Made by a program: the position numbers and the translations under genes
Assembly (NCBI RefSeq): GCF_025628985.1
Contig: NZ_JAOTEM010000001.1
Coordinates: 620,001 to 684,000 of the forward strand
Length of the DNA: 64,000 bases
Reading direction: 5' to 3'
From: Chryseobacterium edaphi
Lineage (GTDB): Bacteria > Bacteroidota > Bacteroidia > Flavobacteriales > Weeksellaceae
Notes under the pieces: model-generated
Database searches by the model: none
What the model saw: the letters and a program-made list of their open reading frames with translations, nothing else
What the model was told of the DNA's origin: nothing
Shown here: positions 59,151 to 64,000 of the stretch, piece after piece
Layout of the letters: every line of letters begins with the position of its first letter
Position numbering within the stretch: position 1 is the stretch's first letter

Positions 59151-59894
59151 TTATTTCAAAATTTCCTTTAGAAACATCAACGTATGATTCCATGCTCTTT
59201 TTGCCATTACAGGATTGTAGTCGGGCGATTTCGGATCAGTAAACGTATGCTTTGAATTGGCATAAGTAATAATTTGCCAGTCAGCTTTTCCCTCATTCAT
59301 TTCTTTTACCAGATTGTTATAATCTTCAGGAATTACGCCTTTATCTTCTGCAGGATTTTCTACTAAAATTTTAGTTGAAATCGCTTCATTCGGTCTAGAT
59401 TGATCTTTTCCGATGCTTCCGTGAATAGAAACAACTCCGACAACCGGTAATTTTCCTCTTGCGGATTCCAGAGCTCCGGTTCCGCCAAAACAATATCCGA
59501 TCAATGCAATTTTCTCTGGAATGGCACCGTTTTTCTTCAGTTGTTCCAAAGCCAGCGAAATTCTTTTTTGGTAGGCAGCGTAATCTTTCTTATAAAATCC
59601 TGCCGTTTTTCCTGCCGAATCATTGTCTTTCGGCACATTTCCCTCACCATAAATATCGGCGATAAAGGCAACATATCCTTGTTTTTCTAAATCTGCCGCC
59701 GCAGTTTTTGCTTCATCGTCAATTCCTTTCCAGGCCGGAAGAATGAGAACTCCGGGAAGTTTTTTTCCTGCGTTTGAGGTTACCAAACCGTTCAGTTTTT
59801 GAGAACCGTCCTGATAAGAAACAGGTTTTAAATATTGACTAAAAACTGTTGCAGAAATCAGCAAAGTTGCAGTGATGAAAATTGATTTTATCAT
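59151..59894 (-). CDS. Exported dienelactone hydrolase-family protein
   Basis: A 247-residue alpha/beta hydrolase with a signal peptide (1-19, ending TVFSQ). The family motifs are present: nucleophile Cys in IALIGYCFGGTGALESA (Cys near residue 129), the acid near DYNNLV and the histidine in YANSKHTFTDP. It probably hydrolyses an ester or lactone in the periplasm. Many Bacteroidota genomes carry several such enzymes with unknown substrates. It is a single leftward gene. Confidence 0.88.
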   Translation of the reverse strand: MIKSIFITATLLISATVFSQYLKPVSYQDGSQKLNGLVTSNAGKKLPGVLILPAWKGIDDEAKTAAADLEKQGYVAFIADIYGEGNVPKDNDSAGKTAGFYKKDYAAYQKRISLALEQLKKNGAIPEKIALIGYCFGGTGALESARGKLPVVGVVSIHGSIGKDQSRPNEAISTKILVENPAEDKGVIPEDYNNLVKEMNEGKADWQIITYANSKHTFTDPKSPDYNPVMAKRAWNHTLMFLKEILK

Positions 59895-60199
59895 ATTTTG
59901 TAATTTAATTTTTCAGGAGCTTTTTCCCGCTTTCCGTTGCAATCTTTTTTTTCAAAAAAGGATTTTCACTACAATCGGGGCTAGAAGATTTGTCGGATTT
60001 TCAAATTTTATCATGAAATCAACAGTCTTTTTGTTACTTCGTATGAATCTATTCAAAATTATTAGAAATAATATTAAAGATTCGTTTCTAGATTCCTACG
60101 GAATGACAAAGAGTATGCCTAAATGATAATTGAAATAAACTCTTATCTAAATTAACGAAAATAACTTACAATGAGATTAATAAAATGTTATAAAAGGTT
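59895..60199. other. 305-bp gap upstream of the dienelactone hydrolase gene
   Basis: No gene seen. It holds modular repeat copy C (59916-59984) and a GATTCCTACGGAATGAC palindrome (about 60089-60105) that resembles part of the repeat at 10300. The rest is A/T-rich. Confidence 0.6.
59916..59984. repeat. Modular CTTTTTT/AAAAAAG repeat, copy C
   Basis: Left AGCTTTTTCCCGCTTTCCGT and right GGATTTTCACTACAATCGGG then GCTAG match copies A and B, but here only TTC lies between the T run and the A run. It therefore looks like the repeat without an insert. Confidence 0.75.
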
Positions 60200-60628
60200 T
60201 CAAGGTTTATAAAACTGATATTCTCCGTTATCATAATAAGCATTAATGTGCTGCAATCCATTTGTCAAAACAATTTCTTTTGCTCCGATAATTGAGTTAT
60301 ATCGTGCAGTTTGTTCGAACGTTTTTTCAGTCAGTTTTATTTGCGGAGCTTTACATTCAATCAGAATAATGGGTTGTGTTTTTTCCGTAATTAAAAGGTC
60401 AATTCTTTTCGTCAAACCATTAAGAACAATCTTTTTTTCTGTGATTAAAGCTGATGCAGAGTAGGATTTTACGGTGAGATAATAATGAATCCAATGTTGT
60501 CTCACCCATTCTTCAGGAGTAAGCAAAAGGTAAGTTTTGCGCACCAAATCATAGATAAAAAACTTATCTTTGTCTTTCTTGAATTTAAAATCAAAAGTTT
60601 CCTGAAAATTCAGTTTGGGAAGTTCCAT
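60200..60628 (-). CDS. Stand-alone type I restriction HsdR N-terminal-like (HSDR_N) protein
   Basis: A 142-residue protein with the nuclease-like N-terminal domain of type I restriction R subunits. It has the core LITEKTQPIILIECKAPQIKLT, where the acidic-Cys-Lys (ECKAP) triad is the PD-(D/E)xK-type active site. The upstream segment YDLVRKTYLLLTPEEWVRQHWIHYYL is also typical. It has no helicase domain, no HsdM or HsdS neighbours. Single-domain forms are found across Bacteroidota next to holA, and their function is unknown. It is divergent from holA with only eight bases between starts. Confidence 0.85.
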   Translation of the reverse strand: MELPKLNFQETFDFKFKKDKDKFFIYDLVRKTYLLLTPEEWVRQHWIHYYLTVKSYSASALITEKKIVLNGLTKRIDLLITEKTQPIILIECKAPQIKLTEKTFEQTARYNSIIGAKEIVLTNGLQHINAYYDNGEYQFYKP

Positions 60629-60636
60629 TTATAGAG

Positions 60637-61674
60637 ATGAAAGAATTAGATTTAATCCTCAAAAATATTAAAAATAAAGAAGTTTTACCGATTTATTTTT
60701 TCCACGGAGAAGAACCTTACTTTATTGACGTTGCTGTAAAAGCCCTTGAACACGACTTTCTGGAGGAAGACGAAAAAGCTTTCAACCAAACTGTAACTTA
60801 CGGAAAAGATACCACTTATCAGGAAGTTTTGTCTTTGGCGAGACAGTTTCCGATGATGGGAGATAAGCAGGTAATTATCGTAAAGGAAGCGCAGGATTTA
60901 AAATTTAATGATGAAGAAAGCCGGGCATTGGAAATGTATGTTGAAAATCCGGTTCCTTCGACAGTTTTGGTTTTTGCTCACAAACACAAGAAGTTAGACA
61001 GCCGGAAGAAGGTTACAAAAACTTTAGGTAAAATCAATGCACTTTTTTTGAGCGAGTCTTTTAAAGATCACAATCTCCCGAAATGGATTGCAGATGAATG
61101 TCTCAGACTAAAAATAAAAACTGCCCCGAATATTTCTCATCTTCTCGCAGAATATCTCGGAAATGACCTTTCCAGAATCTCGAACGAGCTTGGTAAATTG
61201 AAAATTATCCTTAAAGAAGGGCAGGTTTTAGACGGAACAATTGTTGAAAATCACATAGGAATCAGCAAAGAATTCAATGTTTTCGAACTCCAGAAAGCTT
61301 TAGGAACAAAAAATACGAATGCTGCATTCAAGATTGCTCATTTTATGGGTAAAAATCCGAAAAACAATCCTTTTGTCATGTTGCTTTCAAGCCTTTATAA
61401 TTACTTTTCGAATGTAATTGTTTACAGTACAATGATTGGTCAGTCGCCGCAAGTTATTGCTTCGCAAATGGGTGTAAATCCTTATTTTCTAAAAGATTAT
61501 GCAGAAGCAGCGAGATTATATCCTTTAAAACATTCGACAAGAGTAATTTCTATTTTAAGAGAATTCGATATGAAAGGAAAAGGTTTGGGAGCAGTCAATA
61601 TGAGTGAAGCGGAATTGATTAAAGAACTGGTTTACAAGATTATCAATGTTGATAAAATTAAAATGAAAGTTTAA
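60637..61674 (+). CDS. holA: DNA polymerase III delta subunit
   Basis: A 345-residue clamp-loader subunit. It has the AAA+-like N-terminus with IYFFHGEEPYFID, the sensor and lid segments ARQFPMMGDKQVIIVKEAQ and FSRISNELGKLKI-type helices, and the C-terminal collar domain with KNPKNNPFVMLLSSLYNYFSN. The length is typical. It opens the beta clamp together with delta prime and tau/gamma. It is divergent from the HSDR_N gene with a very short gap. Confidence 0.93.
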   Translation: MKELDLILKNIKNKEVLPIYFFHGEEPYFIDVAVKALEHDFLEEDEKAFNQTVTYGKDTTYQEVLSLARQFPMMGDKQVIIVKEAQDLKFNDEESRALEMYVENPVPSTVLVFAHKHKKLDSRKKVTKTLGKINALFLSESFKDHNLPKWIADECLRLKIKTAPNISHLLAEYLGNDLSRISNELGKLKIILKEGQVLDGTIVENHIGISKEFNVFELQKALGTKNTNAAFKIAHFMGKNPKNNPFVMLLSSLYNYFSNVIVYSTMIGQSPQVIASQMGVNPYFLKDYAEAARLYPLKHSTRVISILREFDMKGKGLGAVNMSEAELIKELVYKIINVDKIKMKV

Positions 61675-61875
61675 AATGAGAATGATGAGTAAGTTTGCTT
61701 TACTAGTAAATCCTTTGATAAACTTGACCATTATAATTAACTTTTATTTATTGGCAGTCTCAATTGACAATCAACATATTTATTATTGAAAACTATCATT
61801 AATTTTTCTTTAATTAAATATTAAAAATTCCGAACTTTGTCCACTTAAAATTTAAATCTTTTTGAATAGCTAATT

Positions 61876-62817
61876 ATGGAGCAAAATATTTTAGATTGTA
61901 TCATCGTAGGATCTGGACCTTCTGGTTTCACAGCAGCAATTTATGCAGCTAGAGCAGACTTAAAACCTGAACTATACACAGGTCTTGAGCCGGGTGGACA
62001 ATTAACGACAACTACCGAAGTTGATAATTTCCCAGGCTATCCTGCTGGAATTACAGGTCCTGAAATGATGATGGATCTACAAAAACAGGCAGAAAGATTT
62101 GATACGAAAGTGCATTACGAAATGATAACAAAAGCCGAATTTTCTACAGAAGTTGGCGGAGTTCATAAATTATATGCAGGGAATAAGGAGCTATTTGCAA
62201 AAACGGTCATTATTTCTACAGGTGCGACTGCAAAATATCTTGGTTTAGACGACGAAAAAAAATATAATGGGGGAGGAGTTTCTGCCTGTGCGACCTGCGA
62301 TGGATTTTTCTACAGAGGAAAGGATGTTGTGGTTGTCGGAGCAGGTGATACTGCTGCTGAAGAAGCGACTTATCTTGCAAAGCTTGTGAATAAGGTGACA
62401 ATGTTGGTGAGAAAAGATGAGTTCAGAGCGTCAAAAGCAATGATTCACAGAGTTGAAAATACACCGAATATTGAAGTGAAATTTCACCATGAATTAATTG
62501 GAATTGAAGGCGAGAATAATCTGGTTGAAAGAGCTGTTGTTATTGATAACCAGACTCAGGAAAAATCGACAGTAGATGTTCACGGAATTTTTATTGCGAT
62601 CGGTCACAAACCAAACACTGATATTTTTGTTGGTCAGATTGATTTAGATGAAAACGGATATATCGCAACCGAAAAAGGATCTACAAGAACAAATCTTCCA
62701 GGAGTTTTTGCTGCAGGAGATGTTCAGGATCATATTTACAGACAGGCAATTACAGCGGCAGGAAGTGGTTGTATGGCAGCAATGGATGCTGAAAAATATT
62801 TGGCTGAATTGCATTAA
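61876..62817 (+). CDS. trxB: Thioredoxin-disulfide reductase
   Basis: A 313-residue NADPH-dependent flavoprotein. The FAD motif GSGPSGFTAAIYAARA is at residue 12, the redox pair CATCDG (Cys137 and Cys140) is near the middle, followed by the NADPH motif VVGAGDTAAEEATYLAKL, and the C-terminal FAD motif GVFAAGDVQD. It reduces thioredoxin in the cytosol. It is a single gene between holA and crcB with its own terminator. Confidence 0.97.
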   Translation: MEQNILDCIIVGSGPSGFTAAIYAARADLKPELYTGLEPGGQLTTTTEVDNFPGYPAGITGPEMMMDLQKQAERFDTKVHYEMITKAEFSTEVGGVHKLYAGNKELFAKTVIISTGATAKYLGLDDEKKYNGGGVSACATCDGFFYRGKDVVVVGAGDTAAEEATYLAKLVNKVTMLVRKDEFRASKAMIHRVENTPNIEVKFHHELIGIEGENNLVERAVVIDNQTQEKSTVDVHGIFIAIGHKPNTDIFVGQIDLDENGYIATEKGSTRTNLPGVFAAGDVQDHIYRQAITAAGSGCMAAMDAEKYLAELH

Positions 62818-62837
62818 TATTCAATTTTAAAATATAG

Positions 62838-62866
62838 AAACGCACCTTTTTTGGTGCGTTTGTTTT
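62838..62866 (+). terminator. Terminator of trxB
   Basis: A 9-bp stem (AAACGCACC at 62838-62846, GGTGCGTTT at 62853-62861) with a T loop, followed by a G/T-rich run of mostly T, 20 bases after the stop. Confidence 0.85.
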
Positions 62867-62976
62867 TATGATGAAGTTGCCATGATTTGGAAACATAAAC
62901 AATTAATAAGTTTCATCAACTGCATTACTTGTCCCGACTATTAGGGATGACTTTTAAAAACAAGACATATCTACAT

Positions 62977-63348
62977 ATGAAAAATATATTATTCATTTTT
63001 GTCGGAGGCGGCTTCGGAAGTATTTTACGATATTTAATGTCAAATTATACCCAAAAACTTTGGAATATCAATTCATTTCCGATGGGCACTTTTTTGGTAA
63101 ATATAGTTGGATGCTTGATGATTGGATTTTTGACTTCTTACTTTATGAAAAATGATAATTATTTAAAATACCTTTTGATTACAGGTTTTTGTGGGGGTTT
63201 TACAACGTTCTCTACTTTTTCGGTTGAGAATTATTCGTTGTGGCAAAATCAGGAATATGGAACTTTACTTTTGTATGTGGCTTTAAGTGTTATTTTAGGT
63301 TTTGTTGCAGTTATTGCGGGGATGAAATCTCAGGTTTTATTGCATTAG
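62977..63348 (+). CDS. crcB: Fluoride exporter CrcB/Fluc
   Basis: A 123-residue four-span membrane protein that forms a dual-topology dimeric fluoride channel. The ATG at 62977 is chosen over an upstream in-frame start because the homologous N-terminus begins there (NILFIFVGGGFGSILRYLMS). Family motifs: NIVGCLMIGFL and FCGGFTTFSTFSVE. No fluoride riboswitch is evident in the short leader. It is a single gene between trxB and the tRNA. Confidence 0.92.
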   Translation: MKNILFIFVGGGFGSILRYLMSNYTQKLWNINSFPMGTFLVNIVGCLMIGFLTSYFMKNDNYLKYLLITGFCGGFTTFSTFSVENYSLWQNQEYGTLLLYVALSVILGFVAVIAGMKSQVLLH

Positions 63349-63424
63349 TTTAATTTGTTTTAAAAATAAGTCATCTGATTTTTAATGATTTATTAATCTA
63401 AGTTTAAATTAAACATAAAATTGT

Positions 63425-63455
63425 TTTGCAGATATTAGAAAGAGTTTTATATTTG
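63425..63455 (+). promoter_or_regulatory. Promoter of tRNA-Ser
   Basis: TTTG (63425-63428), a 19-nt spacer and TATATTTG (63448-63455) form an exact Bacteroidota housekeeping promoter, about 34 bases before the tRNA. Confidence 0.8.
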
Positions 63456-63488
63456 CACCACTGAAAACGACAGTAATGTCGCAAATCA

Positions 63489-63573
63489 GGAGAGATGGCA
63501 GAGTGGTCGATTGCGATAGTCTTGAAAACTATTGACTGTAACAGGTCCGGGGGTTCGAATCCCTCTCTCTCCG
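63489..63573 (+). tRNA. tRNA-Ser (anticodon UGA)
   Basis: The acceptor stem GGAGAGA (63489-63495) pairs with TCTCTCC (63566-63572). The anticodon stem ATAGT/ACTAT encloses loop CTTGAAA with anticodon TGA (reads UCA codons). The T-loop is TTCGAAT. A long variable arm is present, as in all serine tRNAs. CCA is not encoded. The tyrosine integrase gene that follows suggests that the 3' end is an attachment site. Confidence 0.93.
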
Positions 63574-63597
63574 CTGGTTGAGAAACTAAAATAAGCT

Positions 63598-63633
63598 AAA
63601 ACGCTGTAAACATCAATGTTTACAGCGTTTTTT
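63598..63633 (+). terminator. Terminator after tRNA-Ser
   Basis: A perfect 16-bp stem (AAAACGCTGTAAACAT at 63598-63613 and its complement at 63616-63631) with a 2-nt loop and T residues, 25 bases after the tRNA. A direct repeat of part of the tRNA could lie beyond the window. Confidence 0.85.
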
Positions 63634-63825
63634 GTTTGCGCTAGAGTCAAAAAAAAAATCAAAATAGGTCACGATTTTTATGACCTTTTTGTGACCTATC
63701 GTGAAAACATGAAAAGAGGTCACGAAAAACTCAAAAAACCTGACCAATAGCCAGTTCAATGGTTATACATCTTGCAAAAAGTGGTAACAAATATTAAATT
63801 ATTAAACAATTAAAGTTATCACATA

Positions 63826-64000
63826 ATGAACAAAACATTCAATCTTTTATTCATAATAAAAAAGAATAAAATTAGAACAAATGGAACCGCTCCGATATAC
63901 TTAAGAATCACAATAGACGGGAAGGTTTCGGATATTGCTGCTAAAAGATATATAGAGCCACACAAATGGGATAGTAAAGCGCGCAAAGCAACAGGTAATT
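63826..64000 (+). CDS. Tyrosine-type site-specific integrase, N-terminal fragment
   Basis: An ATG at 63826 opens a frame of 58 codons that runs off the window. The visible part, starting NKTFNLLFIIKKNKIR and containing PIYLRITIDGK and PHKWDSKARKATG, matches the arm-type DNA-binding domain at the start of Bacteroidota tyrosine recombinases. The catalytic part is outside. Its place 253 bases after a tRNA gene, in the same direction, marks the left edge of an integrative element (genomic island, prophage or ICE). Confidence 0.88.
   Translation, partial: MNKTFNLLFIIKKNKIRTNGTAPIYLRITIDGKVSDIAAKRYIEPHKWDSKARKATGN

Noticed and set aside
60200..60628. Type I restriction-modification system
   Set aside because: Only the HsdR N-terminal domain is present, without helicase, methylase or specificity genes.
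62867..62976. Fluoride riboswitch upstream of crcB
   Set aside because: I looked for the pseudoknot pattern of the fluoride aptamer and did not find it in this short, A/T-rich leader.

Overview
The window looks like chromosomal DNA of a low-GC Flavobacteriia bacterium, most likely Chryseobacterium or a close Weeksellaceae relative. Evidence: a type IX secretion (T9SS) sorting domain on a secreted enzyme, a fused SecDF, Bacteroidota-type promoters (TTTG, about 19-21 nt, TAnnTTTG), the Bacteroidota transcarbamylase variant of arginine synthesis, and many short palindromic intergenic repeats of the kind common in this group. This assignment rests on family knowledge and was not tested by a search.

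Layout. 1-900: an ECF sigma factor, a small membrane partner and the start of a third gene, read leftward. 1.0-18.9 kb: housekeeping and envelope genes (hemN, a T9SS-exported sugar dehydrogenase, secDF, an MFS exporter, tatA, PAP2, a TPR protein, trmL, rlmH, BrkB, nhaA, a bifunctional RelA/SpoT). 19.6-30.9 kb: a leftward short-chain carboxylate block, in transcription order porin, MHS-type symporter, two small membrane proteins, an SSS-transporter/histidine kinase fusion, a stand-alone receiver, a propionate-type CoA ligase, a GNAT enzyme and acs. 31.1-40.8 kb: an arginine cluster (GNAT acyltransferase, argG, argC, argD, a succinyl/acetylornithine carbamoyltransferase, argB, argE, argH), divergent from a small zinc-ribbon/HTH protein. 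40.8-42.3 kb: a frameshifted ADP-ribosyltransferase-like gene and an Lrp regulator. 42.4-48.2 kb: pyrB-carA-carB behind a leader that looks like a pyrBI-type attenuator. 48.2-56.1 kb: a toxin-antitoxin pair, then a non-phosphorylating L-fucose pathway (fucP, a UxaA-family dehydratase, two SDRs, an FAH-family hydrolase, a frameshifted mutarotase, a lactonase). 56.5-63.3 kb: small proteins, a dienelactone hydrolase, holA, trxB, crcB. 63.5-64.0 kb: tRNA-Ser(UGA) followed by the start of a tyrosine integrase, the probable edge of an integrated element that runs out of the window.

How it fits together. The arginine and pyrimidine genes are linked through carbamoyl phosphate: carAB makes it, and pyrB and the arg transcarbamylase use it. 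Nearly every gap in this arg-pyr-car supercluster holds a structured repeat: three-hairpin REP-like units, a roughly 160-nt fold-back element in two copies, and modular palindromes with other palindromes nested in their loops. The most notable candidate systems are the pyrB leader, these modular repeats, the SSS-kinase/receiver/acs module whose response regulator lacks an output domain, and the fucose pathway with an altronate-dehydratase-type enzyme in place of the enolase-superfamily fuconate dehydratase. Two genes carry one-base homopolymer deletions, which may be real decay or sequencing error.
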